In this document: piece by piece, positions 1 to 9,546 of the stretch
Position numbering within the stretch: position 1 is the stretch's first letter
Layout of the letters: each line of letters starts with the position of its first letter
Origin: Rubrivivax sp.
GTDB taxonomy: Bacteria > Pseudomonadota > Gammaproteobacteria > Burkholderiales > Burkholderiaceae_C
Assembly (NCBI GenBank): GCA_030653385.1
Contig: JAURZM010000048.1
Span: 248,001-312,000, forward strand
DNA length: 64,000 bases
Reading direction: 5' to 3'
Made by a program: the position numbers and the translations under genes
The notes under the pieces: model-generated
The model's database searches: none
The model's input: the letters and a program-made list of their open reading frames with translations, nothing else
What the model was told of the DNA's origin: nothing

Positions 1-470
1 AGACACCCGACCTGGTCACCGGCGCCGAATGGCGGCAGATTGTCGACGTCAACCTGAACGGCGCCTTTTACTGCCTGTCGCAGGCCTTCAAGCTGATGAA
101 GGAACAGCAGCCCATGGGCGGCCGCATCATCAACAACGGCAGCATCTCAGCCTACACCCCGCGCCCCGGTTCGATTGCCTACACCGCCACCAAACACGCG
201 GTGAGCGGCCTGACCAAGACCGCGGCGCTGGACGGCCGGCCCTACGACATCGCAGTCGGTCAGATCGACATCGGCAATGCCGCCAGCGAGATGACCTCGC
301 GCATGGTGGACGGTGTGTTGCAGGCCGACGGCAGCATGCGGCCCGAACCGCGCATGGACCTGCAGGCCGTGGTCGATACCTTCCTGGCCATGTCGCGCCT
401 GCCGCTCACCGCCAACGTGCTGTTCACGACCGTGATGGCCACCAAGATGCCTTACGTGGGCCGCGGCTGA
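1..470 (+). CDS. Short-chain dehydrogenase/reductase, 5'-truncated by the window edge
   Basis: This is the C-terminal part of an SDR-family NAD(P)-dependent oxidoreductase; the reading frame is already open at base 3 and stops with TGA at 468-470. The visible part has the NVNLNG-type segment after the cofactor domain, the conserved NNGSIS serine strand and the catalytic Tyr-x-x-x-Lys as YTATK, followed by the usual helix. It lies 17 bases upstream of the 3-hydroxyisobutyrate-dehydrogenase-like gene and begins a same-strand catabolic operon. The Rossmann N-terminus is outside the window, so the cofactor cannot be read. The substrate is probably a hydroxy or sugar acid, by context only. Confidence 0.85.
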   Translation, partial: TPDLVTGAEWRQIVDVNLNGAFYCLSQAFKLMKEQQPMGGRIINNGSISAYTPRPGSIAYTATKHAVSGLTKTAALDGRPYDIAVGQIDIGNAASEMTSRMVDGVLQADGSMRPEPRMDLQAVVDTFLAMSRLPLTANVLFTTVMATKMPYVGRG

Positions 471-487
471 AGCATGCAGACGAGCAC

Positions 488-1381
488 ATGAACATCGGCT
501 TCATCGGCGCCAGCGGCCTGATGGGCCATGGCATGGCCAAGCGCCTGCAGGCCAAGGGACATACCTTGTCCATCACGGTTCGAAGCCGTCCGGAACGGGT
601 GTCCGACCTCTTGCAAGGTGGTGCCACCGTGGCCAAATCGGCCGCCGCCATGGCGTCAGGCAGTGAGATCGTCTTCATCTGCGTCACCGGCTCGCCGCAG
701 GTGGAGTCGGTGATGCTGGGCGAAAACGGCTTGCTGGCCGGAGCCACGGACGGCCTGCTGGTCGTCGACTGTTCGACCAGCGAACCCGCTTCGACCGCCC
801 ACTTGCGCCAACTGTGCGCCAAACGCGGCGTGGTGCTGGTGGACGCACCGCTGTCGCGCTCGCCCACCGAAGCCGAGGCCGGGCGCCTGAACGTGATGGT
901 GGGCGCCGAAGCCGCAGTGTTCGCGCGCCTGGAGCCGGTGATCCGCTGCTTTGCCGAAAACGTCTTGCACATGGGCGGCCCGGGTGCGGGCCACACCATC
1001 AAGCTGCTGAACAACTTCGTGGCGCAAGCCGTCTGCACGGCCACGGCCGAAGCTTTTGCCGTGGGCCAGAAGGCGGGCGTCGACCTGCACAAGTTCGTTG
1101 AACTGGTGACCGCCGGCCCCCTGAACAACGGCCTTTTCCAGGGCATGGCCAAGACCTTGAACGGTGACCTGAGCGGCCTGCTCTTCGAGCTGGACAACGC
1201 GCGCAAGGACGTGCGCTACTACACCCACCTGGCCGAGAGCCTGAACGTGCCCAGCGTGATGGGCGAAGCCGTGCACCAGAGCTTGAGCATCGCCAGCGCG
1301 CTGGGTCATGGCAGCAAGTACGTGCCGTCGCTCGTCGAGGCCCAAGAACAACTCAGCGGCACACCGATCGTGCCGCGCTGA
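488..1381 (+). CDS. NAD(P)-dependent 3-hydroxyisobutyrate dehydrogenase-family oxidoreductase
   Basis: The 297-residue product belongs to the beta-hydroxyacid dehydrogenase family (3-hydroxyisobutyrate or tartronate-semialdehyde reductase type). The N-terminal Rossmann motif reads GFIGASGLMG, and the family catalytic lysine is at about residue 172 in GHTIKLLNN. The substrate-binding segment DAPLSRSP corresponds to the usual DAPVSGG region but has lost its glycine pair, so the substrate may differ from classical members. The chosen ATG at 488 begins exactly at the Rossmann strand; an in-frame upstream extension to 29 overlaps the preceding SDR gene and is rejected. It sits in a five-gene sugar-acid operon. 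Confidence 0.88.
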   Translation: MNIGFIGASGLMGHGMAKRLQAKGHTLSITVRSRPERVSDLLQGGATVAKSAAAMASGSEIVFICVTGSPQVESVMLGENGLLAGATDGLLVVDCSTSEPASTAHLRQLCAKRGVVLVDAPLSRSPTEAEAGRLNVMVGAEAAVFARLEPVIRCFAENVLHMGGPGAGHTIKLLNNFVAQAVCTATAEAFAVGQKAGVDLHKFVELVTAGPLNNGLFQGMAKTLNGDLSGLLFELDNARKDVRYYTHLAESLNVPSVMGEAVHQSLSIASALGHGSKYVPSLVEAQEQLSGTPIVPR

Positions 1382-1396
1382 AGAGGACACCCCACC

Positions 1397-2179
1397 ATGA
1401 GTTCCAGCCCCACCGGCCGCCTGGCCGGCAAGACCGCCTTCATCACCGCCGCTGGCCAGGGCATCGGCCGCGCCGTGGCGCAGGCCTTCGTGCGTGAAGG
1501 TGCGCGCGTCATCGCCACCGACATCAATGAAGAACTGCTGGCTGCGCTGAAAGCAGAGACGGGCTGCACGACCCAGCGCCTGGACGTCACCGACCCCGCG
1601 GCCGTGACCGCTGCCGCAGCCACGCACGGCCCCGTGAACGTGCTGTTCAACGGCGCCGGCTACGTGCATGCCGGCACGGTGCTGGACTGCACCGAAGCCG
1701 ACTGGGACTTTGCCTTCAACCTGAACGTGCGCAGCCAGTTCCGCACCATCAAGGCCTTTGTGCCGGGCATGCTGGAACTGGCCAAACAACAGGGCGGTGG
1801 CGGCAGCATCATCAACGTGGCCAGCGTGGCCGGCAGCATCAAGGGTGCGCCCAACCGCTTCGTGTACGGCACCACGAAGGCCGCGATCATTGGCCTGACC
1901 AAGGCGGTGGCGGCCGACTTCATGACCCAGGGTGTGCGCTGCAATGCGATCTGCCCCGGCACCGTCGAATCACCCTCGCTGCGCGACCGCATCGTGGCGC
2001 AAGCCAAGGCCAGCGGCCAGACACTGGCGCAGGTGGAAGCGGCCTTCGTCTCGCGCCAGCCCATGGGCCGGCTGGGCAAGGTCGACGAAATCGCAGCGCT
2101 GGCCGTGTACCTGGCCAGCGACGAGTCCTCATTCACCACCGGCACATCCCAAGTCATCGACGGCGGCTGGAGCAACTGA
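1397..2179 (+). CDS. SDR-family oxidoreductase, probable 2-keto-3-deoxy-L-fuconate-type dehydrogenase
   Basis: The 260-residue product is a classical SDR. It has a glycine-rich cofactor motif (AAGQGIGRA), an acidic residue after strand beta2 (ATDIN) that favours NAD, the active-site Ser near residue 143 and YGTTK with Tyr157/Lys161. The C-terminal half, with a [10 protein letters not shown] segment and an IDGGWS end, resembles the DHRS6/BDH2-like group that includes 2-keto-3-deoxy-L-fuconate dehydrogenases. The next gene encodes an FAH-family hydrolase that would cleave the diketo product. An AGAGGA-type ribosome site precedes the ATG. Substrate assignment is inferred from resemblance and context. 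Confidence 0.85.
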   Translation: MSSSPTGRLAGKTAFITAAGQGIGRAVAQAFVREGARVIATDINEELLAALKAETGCTTQRLDVTDPAAVTAAAATHGPVNVLFNGAGYVHAGTVLDCTEADWDFAFNLNVRSQFRTIKAFVPGMLELAKQQGGGGSIINVASVAGSIKGAPNRFVYGTTKAAIIGLTKAVAADFMTQGVRCNAICPGTVESPSLRDRIVAQAKASGQTLAQVEAAFVSRQPMGRLGKVDEIAALAVYLASDESSFTTGTSQVIDGGWSN

Positions 2180-2180
2180 C

Positions 2181-2253
2181 GGCCCCCAGGCTCACTTCTT
2201 TCGCCACCCCCCGAGGGGGCTCATGCAGCGGCCCGGCAGAGCCGGATCCGCGC
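2181..2253 (+). repeat. Dispersed intergenic palindromic repeat, copy A
   Basis: This sequence between two operon genes shares its layout with copies near 23555-23629 and 25981-26055. It begins with a GGCCCCCA-type block, has a central CCCCCCGAGGGGG palindrome and ends with a GGCCCGGC...GCCGG block. This copy is the most diverged in its middle part. It resembles the short GC-rich intergenic repeats common in Comamonadaceae genomes. Transcript hairpin formation is likely, but function is unknown. Confidence 0.6.
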
Positions 2254-2299
2254 ATGGCCTTGATCGGGACGGCCACCACAGACTCTCACTGGAGAACAC

Positions 2300-3163
2300 A
2301 TGAAACTGCTCAGACACGGCCCCAAGGGCCAGGAAAAACCCGGCGTGCTCGACAGCGATGGCCGCGTGCGTGACCTCAGCGCGCTGATCGCCGACATCAC
2401 ACCCTCCACGCTGTCACCGGCCGGCCTGGCCGCGCTGCGGGCGCTGGACATCAACGCGCTGCCCGCGGTGCCCCAGGGCACGCTGGCGGTGCCCTGGTCG
2501 GGCCTGGGCAAGTTCATCGCCATCGGCCTGAACTACGCCGACCACGCGGCCGAGTCCAACATGCCGATCCCGAAAGAACCGATCGTGTTCACGAAGACCG
2601 TGGACAGCGCGGTCGGCTGCAACCACGCCGTGGTGCTGCCCAAGGGTTCGGTGAAGGGTGACTGGGAGGTTGAGCTCGGCGTGGTCATCGGCACCCGTGC
2701 ACGCTATGTGTCGGAAGCCGACGCGCTGAAGTTCGTGGCCGGCTACTGCGTCGTCAACGACGTGTCGGAACGCGAATACCAGCTCGAACGGGGCAGCCAG
2801 TGGGACAAGGGCAAAGGCTGCGACACCTTCGGCCCCACCGGCCCCTGGCTCGTGACCACCGACGAAGTGGGCGACGTGCAGAACCTGTCGATGTGGCTCG
2901 ACGTCAACGGCAAACGTTTCCAGACCGGCAACACCAAGACCATGATCTTCAGCGTGGCGCAGATCGTCAGCCACCTGAGCCAGTTCATGACGCTGAACCC
3001 CGGCGACCTGATCACCACCGGCACACCCCCGGGTGTGGGCATGGGCATCAAGCCCGCGCCGGTGTACCTGAAGCCGGGCGACGTGATGGAGCTGGGCATC
3101 GAAAAGCTGGGCCAGCAGAAACAGACCGTGCACGCCTGGAACCCCGACCGGATCGACAACTGA
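2300..3163 (+). CDS. Fumarylacetoacetate hydrolase-family protein, probable 2,4-diketo-3-deoxy-L-fuconate-type hydrolase
   Basis: The 287-residue product is an FAH-family enzyme that hydrolyses a C-C bond in a beta-diketo acid. The Mg-binding acidic residues are visible: Glu123 and Glu125 in WEVELG and Asp154 in NDVSERE. The GDLITTGTPPGVG signature lies near the C-terminus, and the GLNYADHAAE segment that starts the catalytic domain lies near residue 75. The family includes enzymes that split 2,4-diketo-3-deoxy-L-fuconate to pyruvate and lactate as well as enzymes labelled ureidoglycolate lyase. The neighbouring KDF-dehydrogenase-like SDR makes the sugar-acid role more likely. A GGAGAAC sequence precedes the ATG. 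Confidence 0.87.
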   Translation: MKLLRHGPKGQEKPGVLDSDGRVRDLSALIADITPSTLSPAGLAALRALDINALPAVPQGTLAVPWSGLGKFIAIGLNYADHAAESNMPIPKEPIVFTKTVDSAVGCNHAVVLPKGSVKGDWEVELGVVIGTRARYVSEADALKFVAGYCVVNDVSEREYQLERGSQWDKGKGCDTFGPTGPWLVTTDEVGDVQNLSMWLDVNGKRFQTGNTKTMIFSVAQIVSHLSQFMTLNPGDLITTGTPPGVGMGIKPAPVYLKPGDVMELGIEKLGQQKQTVHAWNPDRIDN

Positions 3164-3176
3164 GACAGGCAGCGCC

Positions 3177-4706
3177 ATGTCGTCCAGCCCGGCCATCCGC
3201 ATCCACGCGGCCGACAACGTCGTCATCGCGCGGCGTCAGCTGCTGGGTGGCACGGCCATCGCAGAAGAGGGCATCACGGTCAGTGGCCTGGTGCCACCCG
3301 GCCACAAGGTGGCCACACGCAGCATCGCGGTGGGTGAAGCGGTGCGGCGCTACAACCAGATCATCGGCACCGCCACGCAGGCCATCGCACCCGGCCAGCA
3401 TGTGCACACGCACAACCTGGCCTTCAGCAGCTTCGAGCGCAGCCATGAACCCGGCGCCGGCGCATCGCCCACGGCCTACGTGCCCGAGCCTGCCACCTTC
3501 ATGGGCATCGTCCGGCCCGACGGCCGTGTGGCCACGCGCAACTACATCGGTGTGCTGACCAGCGTGAACTGCAGCGCCACGGCGGCACGTGCCATCGCCG
3601 ACCACTTCCGGCGCGACATCCACCCGGAAGCATTGGCCGACTATCCCCACGTCGACGGCATCGTGGCGCTGACCCACGGCATGGGCTGCGCCACCGCCAG
3701 CGACGGTGAAGAGCTGCTGGTGCTGCGCCGCACACTCGGCGGTTATGCGCGCCACGCCAACTTCGCTGCCGTGCTGGTGGTGGGGCTGGGCTGCGAGACC
3801 AACCAGATCCAGGGCCTGGTGGCACAGGAAGGCCTGCAGGAAGGCGCCTGGCTCGTCACCTTCAACATCCAGGACACCGGCGGCACGGCCAAGACTGTGG
3901 CGCGTGGCATCGAAGAGATCAAGCGCCTGCTGCCCCATGCCAACCAAGTGAAACGAGTGCCCGTGCCGGCCAGCCACCTCACCGTCGGCCTGCAATGCGG
4001 CGGCAGCGACGGCTACAGCGGCATCAGCGCCAACCCGGCGCTGGGCGCGGCGGTCGACCGCCTGGTGCAACACGGCGGCTGCGCCATCCTGAGCGAAACG
4101 CCCGAGATCTACGGTGGCGAACACCTGCTCACCCGCCGTGCCATCAACACCGCCGTGGCCGACAAGCTGCGTGCCCGCATCGCCTGGTGGGAGGCCTACA
4201 CCGCCCGCAACGGCATGCAGATGGACAACAACCCCTCGGCCGGCAACAAGGCCGGCGGCCTGACCACGATTCTGGAAAAAAGCCTGGGCGCCATCGCCAA
4301 GAGCGGCACCACGAACCTGGTGGACGTCTACGAATTCGCCGAACGCATCACCGCTCGTGGCTTTGTCTACATGGACACCCCCGGCTACGACCCGGTTTCA
4401 GCCACCGGCCAGGTCGCGGGTGGCGCCAACCTGATCTGCTTCACCACCGGCCGCGGCAGCGCCTACGGCTGCGCGCCCTCGCCTTCGCTGAAGCTCAGCA
4501 CCAACACGGCGCTGTGGACCAAGCAGGAGGACGACATCGACATCGACTGCGGTGGCATCGTCGAAGGTCTGGACGACGTGCAAGCCTGCGGTGAACGCAT
4601 CTTCCAGCTGATGCTGGCCACGGCGTCGGGCCGTGCCACCAAGAGCGAAACCCACGGCTACGGGCAGAACGAGTTTGTGCCGTGGCAGCTGGGTGCGGTG
4701 ATGTAG
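3177..4706 (+). CDS. UxaA-family altronate/galactarate-type dehydratase
   Basis: The 509-residue protein joins an N-terminal SAF domain (about residues 10-85) to a UxaA/GarD-type dehydratase domain. Cysteine-bearing segments such as THGMGC, GLGCETNQ, GLQCGGSDGYSG and AYGCAPSPS are consistent with the iron-dependent sugar-acid dehydratases of this family. Its length matches single-chain altronate dehydratases. It follows the FAH gene by 13 bases and closes the operon. It probably dehydrates a C5/C6 aldonate to its 2-keto-3-deoxy form. Which sugar acid is used cannot be read from the sequence. Confidence 0.85.
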   Translation: MSSSPAIRIHAADNVVIARRQLLGGTAIAEEGITVSGLVPPGHKVATRSIAVGEAVRRYNQIIGTATQAIAPGQHVHTHNLAFSSFERSHEPGAGASPTAYVPEPATFMGIVRPDGRVATRNYIGVLTSVNCSATAARAIADHFRRDIHPEALADYPHVDGIVALTHGMGCATASDGEELLVLRRTLGGYARHANFAAVLVVGLGCETNQIQGLVAQEGLQEGAWLVTFNIQDTGGTAKTVARGIEEIKRLLPHANQVKRVPVPASHLTVGLQCGGSDGYSGISANPALGAAVDRLVQHGGCAILSETPEIYGGEHLLTRRAINTAVADKLRARIAWWEAYTARNGMQMDNNPSAGNKAGGLTTILEKSLGAIAKSGTTNLVDVYEFAERITARGFVYMDTPGYDPVSATGQVAGGANLICFTTGRGSAYGCAPSPSLKLSTNTALWTKQEDDIDIDCGGIVEGLDDVQACGERIFQLMLATASGRATKSETHGYGQNEFVPWQLGAVM

Positions 4707-4754
4707 GCTGCGGGCAGCGCCCCTTGGGCGGCAAACCGTCCGCAAGCCCCTGCC

Positions 4755-5567
4755 ATGCACTTCATTCCCGCTGTCTCGCTGATCGGCGAACCGACACTGC
4801 AACACTGGTGCCTGAGCTTCGTCGAAGGCAAGCTGCTGCTGCCTGCTGACGAAGCCCGCCTGCTGGCGCCGCTGCCCCTGCAAAGCTGGCACCACGAAGC
4901 CGATGCCCGCCACTACCTGGGCCGACTGGACGGCCTGGACTGCTGGGCGCTGCGCCTGTCCGCGGCGCCCGAAGGCTGGCGCCCGGTGCCGCTGCGCGCC
5001 GCGATGATGGGCTTTCCGGAAGCCCTGGCCGGCCTGGCCAGCCGCGCCGCGCAGGTGTTGGACTGGGACCGCACACACCGCCACTGCGGCGTCTGCGGCA
5101 CGGCCACCGAACAGCAAGCCGGCGAACGCGCTCGCCGCTGCCCGGCGTGCGGCCACAGCGCCTACCCCCGCATCAGCCCGGCCATGATGGCGCTGGTATG
5201 GCGCCCAGGCCAGCTGCTGCTGGCGCGGGCACCGCACTTCGTGAACCAGATGTACAGCGCGCTGGCCGGTTTTGTGGAAGCCGGCGAATCGCTCGAAGCC
5301 TGCATTCACCGCGAAGTGGCCGAAGAAGTGGGTGTGCAGGTCGACCAGCTGCGGTATTACGGCAGCCAGAGCTGGCCCTTTCCGAACAGCCTGATGGTGG
5401 CTTTCACCGCCCGCTGGGCGGGCGGCGACATCGTGCCGCAGGCCAGCGAGATCGAAGATGCTCAGTGGTTCGACATCGACAACTTGCCCAACATCCCACC
5501 GCGATTTTCGATTTCGGGTCACCTGATACGCGACACGGTGTCGGCCATGCGCCAGCAGCCCGCGTAG
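4755..5567 (+). CDS. nudC: NAD+/NADH diphosphatase (decapping-type Nudix hydrolase)
   Basis: The 270-residue product contains all NudC landmarks. These are a zinc ribbon (CGVC followed by CPAC), a complete Nudix box beginning at about residue 172 (GFVEAGES...REVAEEVG), and the NudC-specific SQSWPFPNSLM segment that follows it. NudC hydrolyses NAD(H) to NMN(H) and AMP and removes NAD caps from RNA. The 5' part before the zinc ribbon is the variable NUDIX-like domain. It stands alone downstream of the sugar-acid operon, with 48 bases between. Confidence 0.95.
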   Translation: MHFIPAVSLIGEPTLQHWCLSFVEGKLLLPADEARLLAPLPLQSWHHEADARHYLGRLDGLDCWALRLSAAPEGWRPVPLRAAMMGFPEALAGLASRAAQVLDWDRTHRHCGVCGTATEQQAGERARRCPACGHSAYPRISPAMMALVWRPGQLLLARAPHFVNQMYSALAGFVEAGESLEACIHREVAEEVGVQVDQLRYYGSQSWPFPNSLMVAFTARWAGGDIVPQASEIEDAQWFDIDNLPNIPPRFSISGHLIRDTVSAMRQQPA

Positions 5568-5710
5568 CGGCGGTCGAGCCTGCCGTCGGCGTTCCCGGCG
5601 TCGCCCGTCCACCAAAGCGATGAGACCCTCACGGAAACCCGGACCCCGCGCAGCATCTGAATAGTCAAGATATGCGGACACCAGGCCACGAAGCCTGCGA
5701 GGAGGGGATC

Positions 5711-7441
5711 ATGCCCGCATCAGCCAGGGTCCTGCCGTGCGCGTGGGTCCTTCTCATCTGCGCACTTGCGACGCCTTCGCTGCACGCGCAGAACAGCACG
5801 GGGCAACCCACGTTGGCGGCGTCCCGCGCAGAGGTCATTGCCTCAGAGAGAGACCTGCTCAAGGCATCTGGCGAGGCCAAACAGGCCTGTGAAGAGGCCG
5901 ATGCAGCAGACGACCAGCTGCTGCGCGAGGGCCTGGCGCCTACAAGCCTGACCCGGACTCTTGCCAGTGCCGCTCATCTCAAGCGTCAGTTGTGCGACCA
6001 GTGGAAGGACCAGAAAACGCAGGCCGAATTGCGGGTGAAGACCGCACGCAAACAGCTGCGGGATGTCGCCGCCACGGCGGCGACATCACCTGAGCCGACA
6101 TCGGCCGCTGTCCACGGTTCGGCCGAAACCGCTTTCGTGCCTGCACGGATCGACCTGGAGACCCTCGTCGGGCAGGCCAAAGAGGCACAGGATCGGGTTG
6201 GCAAGGAGCGTGCGGCGGCGCAAGGCGTCTATGAAACCGTGGACAGGGCAACGAAGACCGCTCTGGCACTGACCGCCCCCACCGACAAGGCGTGGGTAGA
6301 CAAGTCCCAGCACTTGCAGGCCCAGGCCAAGGCCGCCCGCGAGGCGGGTCGTGCGGCCCAGGTGGCGGCGAACGAGTTTTTGAAGCACGCACTCGTCCTC
6401 CAGGCGTGTCTCATCACCGCCGATGCCGACTGCGCCCCCCTGAATGCCGACACTTACAGAAGAGCGACGGACGCACGCGACCGGATGAACAGGCAGATCT
6501 CGCTGTCTGAAGAAGCCCGCAAGACCCTGGACGACACCGCCGCGCGAATCGAAGTTGCCGAGAAGTGGGATAGCGAGAGTCAACGAAGCAAAGCGCTGGT
6601 GTTGACCAAGCTCATCGAGAAGTATCCGGATGCCAACGCACCCTTCACGGCAGAAGGTTTCACGATGCTGGCCAGCAGCAAGGACAAATCCGCGGCGGTG
6701 CGGCTGGGTCTGCCCAGCCTTCTGCCAGGTGGCTGGCGCGAGGTATCGCTGCTCTTCTCAGCGCCCTTGTCGGACCAGGTCTTCAGCCATGCCGACGGCC
6801 TCACCAGCTTGCCCAAGGTGGGGATCAGTTATCGCAAGGGCGGCGTCGGAAAACTCTTCGGGAGCGAGACCTACCTGCAGTCCTGGGCCTTCGGTCTGCG
6901 CCTGGGCTACGACAAGCGCATCTACTACGATGATGGCCCGATACTGCCCAAAGCGTCGACCGCCGTCCGCGTCTCGCCCTGGGATGTCTCGCTTGCCTTC
7001 ATCGGCATGGACGCGTCGACCGAACGGCCCAACTCGCATGTGCTGCGCGCTGCATGGCAGCGAACCTTCAAGGAAGGTGCGACCAAGAGCAAGTGCCCCA
7101 CGAGCAGTGGCGACCTGCTGGTGGTGGAATGCATCACGGGTGCCTTTGGGGCACCCAAGGCCCTCGACGCCGCCGTGCTCAGCTACCAGTTCCGATTTGC
7201 ACGCGATGGCTTTGCCGTCTCGCCCACCTTGACTTACAACACGCGCAGCACGGTGACCGAAATCAGCCTGCCCTGGTACTTCATCCGCGACATGGACGAC
7301 GACAAGCGCCCCTTCAACGCAGGCATCCGCGCCGACTGGACTTCAAAGGGGAAGCCCTCCATCACCGGAACCCCCCGGCACTCGTGGTCCTTCGGCGTCT
7401 TTGTCGGCACCTCCTTTTCCCTGTTCAGCAGGGCCGAGTGA
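5711..7441 (+). CDS. Secreted protein of unknown function with possible C-terminal beta-barrel
   Basis: The 576-residue product is not recognised. It begins with a clear Sec signal peptide ending at about LHAQ (residue 28). A long Ala/Glu/Lys/Arg-rich, probably coiled-coil segment (about residues 35-290) contains four cysteines. The C-terminal 250 residues are rich in alternating aromatic and polar strands (for example ETYLQSWAFGLRLGYDKRIYY) and end in FSLFSRAE, suggestive of an outer-membrane or strand-rich domain. The ATG at 5711 is chosen over the in-frame ATG at 5672 because a GAGGAGGGG ribosome site precedes it and the signal peptide starts there. No functional neighbour is evident. Confidence 0.7.
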   Translation: MPASARVLPCAWVLLICALATPSLHAQNSTGQPTLAASRAEVIASERDLLKASGEAKQACEEADAADDQLLREGLAPTSLTRTLASAAHLKRQLCDQWKDQKTQAELRVKTARKQLRDVAATAATSPEPTSAAVHGSAETAFVPARIDLETLVGQAKEAQDRVGKERAAAQGVYETVDRATKTALALTAPTDKAWVDKSQHLQAQAKAAREAGRAAQVAANEFLKHALVLQACLITADADCAPLNADTYRRATDARDRMNRQISLSEEARKTLDDTAARIEVAEKWDSESQRSKALVLTKLIEKYPDANAPFTAEGFTMLASSKDKSAAVRLGLPSLLPGGWREVSLLFSAPLSDQVFSHADGLTSLPKVGISYRKGGVGKLFGSETYLQSWAFGLRLGYDKRIYYDDGPILPKASTAVRVSPWDVSLAFIGMDASTERPNSHVLRAAWQRTFKEGATKSKCPTSSGDLLVVECITGAFGAPKALDAAVLSYQFRFARDGFAVSPTLTYNTRSTVTEISLPWYFIRDMDDDKRPFNAGIRADWTSKGKPSITGTPRHSWSFGVFVGTSFSLFSRAE

Positions 7442-7709
7442 GACGGGCCGGTCGCCTGCCAGAAGTCGGGGCCGGCGCTGCGTCCCCCGCCTGGCCCGCA
7501 GGCCCCACGACGACAGTTGTGCGAGTACGGGCGGCTGCTGGGCGATCACAGCAACAGCGCTGGCATGCAAGAGGCTCTGCCCGACCGGTGCCGAAGGCTG
7601 CTCCGGCCAGCATATGCGTGGCCACGCGCTGCCGGGCGCACGACACGGCCTGACTCAACTCCGCGAAGGCGAAGGCGCAGGCGTAGGCGCGGGTGTCTAT
7701 CATGCGTTG

Positions 7710-9533
7710 ATGAACCGCTGCCTGGCCCACCTGCTTGCCATCGCCCTTGTGGTGCTGGCGGCCACTGCCCTGCCCGCTTGGGCTCAGGCACCAGCTGCAG
7801 CTGCAAAAGCGGGCCCCGCGCTCAAAGTGCTGCGCCTGGCCAGCGAAAGCGAAACCGGCTTCGACCCAGCGCGTGTGGGCGACGTGCGTTCGCTGCGCGT
7901 CACCTCGCACATCTTCGAGACACTGCTGGAATTCGACCCGCTGGCGCGGCCGGTGAAGCTGCGGCCGCGCACCGCAACAGCGATGCCCGAGCCCGAAGCG
8001 GGCAGCGATTTTCGCGTCTGGACCGTCAAGCTCAAGCCCGGCATCCTGTTCACCGACGACCCGGCCTTTGGCGGCAAGCCACGTGAACTGGTGGCCGCCG
8101 ACTACGCCTACAGCATCAAGCGCCTGGCCGACCCGGCCACCAAGAGCCCCGGCTGGAGTTCGATGGAACAGGCCGGCATTGCCGGCCTGGCGGCGCTGCG
8201 CAAGGAAGCCGTCGACCAGAAAAAGCCCTTCGACTACGACCGCCCGCTCGAAGGCCTGCAAGTGCTGGACCGCCACACCTTGCGTTTTGTGCTGGCCGCC
8301 GGCCGACCCCGCTTTCCGCAGTGGCTGGCCAGTGCGTCCACCGGCGCCGTGGCGCGTGAAGTCATCGAAACGCAGGGCGAACTGTCGATGCAGCACCCGG
8401 TGGGCACCGGGCCTTTCCGGCTGGCCGAATGGCGGCGTTCATCGCGCATCGTGCTGGCGCGCAACCCGGGCTACCGCGAGGTGCGCTACCACGCCGAACC
8501 GGCTGCCGACGATGTCGAGGGCCAGGCCATTCTGGTCAAGCTGAAAGGCCGCCGACTGCCGATGGTGGACCGGGTCGAGATCGCCATCATCGAAGAGAAA
8601 CAGCCGACCTGGCTGGCCTTCCTGAACGGCGAAGCCGACTGGGTCGACCTGCCCGACGGCTTCACGCCGGTGGCCATGCCCGGCGGGCAGCTGGCGCCCA
8701 ACCTGGCCAAACGTGGCATCCGCGCCGAACGCGTGGTGCTGCCGTCCACCTACTACACGATGTTCAACATGGAGCACCCGGTGGTCGGCGGCTACACACC
8801 CGAGCGGGTGGCGCTGCGCCGCGCAGTGGGCCTGGCCATCGACGTGGACCGCGAGATCTCGCTGTTGCGCCACGGCTCGGCGGTGGCGGCGCAATCACCG
8901 GTGGCCGTGCACATGAGCGGTTACCACCCCGCTTGGCGCAGCGAGATGAGCGACTACAGCCCGGCCCGCGCGCGAGCGCTGCTCGACCTGTACGGCTGGC
9001 GCGACCGCAACGGCGACGGCTGGCGCGAAACCCCCGAAGGCCAGCCGCTGTTGCTGCAGATGGCCACGCAGCCCAGCCAGGAGATGCGCCGCTTCGACGA
9101 GCTGATGAAACGCGACCTGGGCGCCATCGGCCTGCGCGTGGAATTTGCCACCGCCAACTGGCCCGAGCAGTACAAGGCGGCCCGCGCCGGCAAGCTGATG
9201 ATGTGGTCGGTGAGCGGTCGCGCCAGCGCGCCCGACGGCATCGAAGGCCTGCTGCGTTACGACGCCGCGGCTGCCGGCGGCGTGAACCTGTCGCGTTTCA
9301 ACCTGCCGCAGATGAACGACACCATCGCGCGCCTGCTGGCCCTGCCCGACGGGCCCGAACGTGAAGCGCTGTTCGACCACGCCAAGCGCCTGACCGTGGC
9401 CTGGATGCCCTACAAGCTGCGCACTCACCTGGCGGCCACGGCGCTGATGCAGCCCTGGCTCATCGGCTACCGCCGGCCGCTGTTCTGGAACAACTGGTTC
9501 GAGGTCGTGGACATCGAGCCGCACCCCGGCTGA
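7710..9533 (+). CDS. ABC transporter substrate-binding protein, family 5 (peptide/nickel type)
   Basis: The 607-residue periplasmic binding protein has a signal peptide ending near PAWAQA (residue 26), then the family 5 pattern: SESETGFDPA, an ASYAYSIKR-like ADYAYSIKRLADP segment, NPGYRE, and a GDGWRETPEG calcium-loop-like stretch near residue 435. Members bind oligopeptides, dipeptides, nickel or other ligands. No permease or ATPase gene is adjacent, so it is an orphan receptor here. The ATG at 7710 gives the signal peptide; a longer upstream frame from 7401 overlaps the preceding gene and is rejected. Confidence 0.87.
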   Translation: MNRCLAHLLAIALVVLAATALPAWAQAPAAAAKAGPALKVLRLASESETGFDPARVGDVRSLRVTSHIFETLLEFDPLARPVKLRPRTATAMPEPEAGSDFRVWTVKLKPGILFTDDPAFGGKPRELVAADYAYSIKRLADPATKSPGWSSMEQAGIAGLAALRKEAVDQKKPFDYDRPLEGLQVLDRHTLRFVLAAGRPRFPQWLASASTGAVAREVIETQGELSMQHPVGTGPFRLAEWRRSSRIVLARNPGYREVRYHAEPAADDVEGQAILVKLKGRRLPMVDRVEIAIIEEKQPTWLAFLNGEADWVDLPDGFTPVAMPGGQLAPNLAKRGIRAERVVLPSTYYTMFNMEHPVVGGYTPERVALRRAVGLAIDVDREISLLRHGSAVAAQSPVAVHMSGYHPAWRSEMSDYSPARARALLDLYGWRDRNGDGWRETPEGQPLLLQMATQPSQEMRRFDELMKRDLGAIGLRVEFATANWPEQYKAARAGKLMMWSVSGRASAPDGIEGLLRYDAAAAGGVNLSRFNLPQMNDTIARLLALPDGPEREALFDHAKRLTVAWMPYKLRTHLAATALMQPWLIGYRRPLFWNNWFEVVDIEPHPG

Positions 9534-9546
9534 GTTTCATCTCCGC

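Noticed and set aside
7442..7709. Gene in the 268-base gap before the family 5 binding protein
   Set aside because: Overlapping open frames have no ribosome site or recognisable motif; a GGC/GCG-rich run resembles simple GC-rich sequence.
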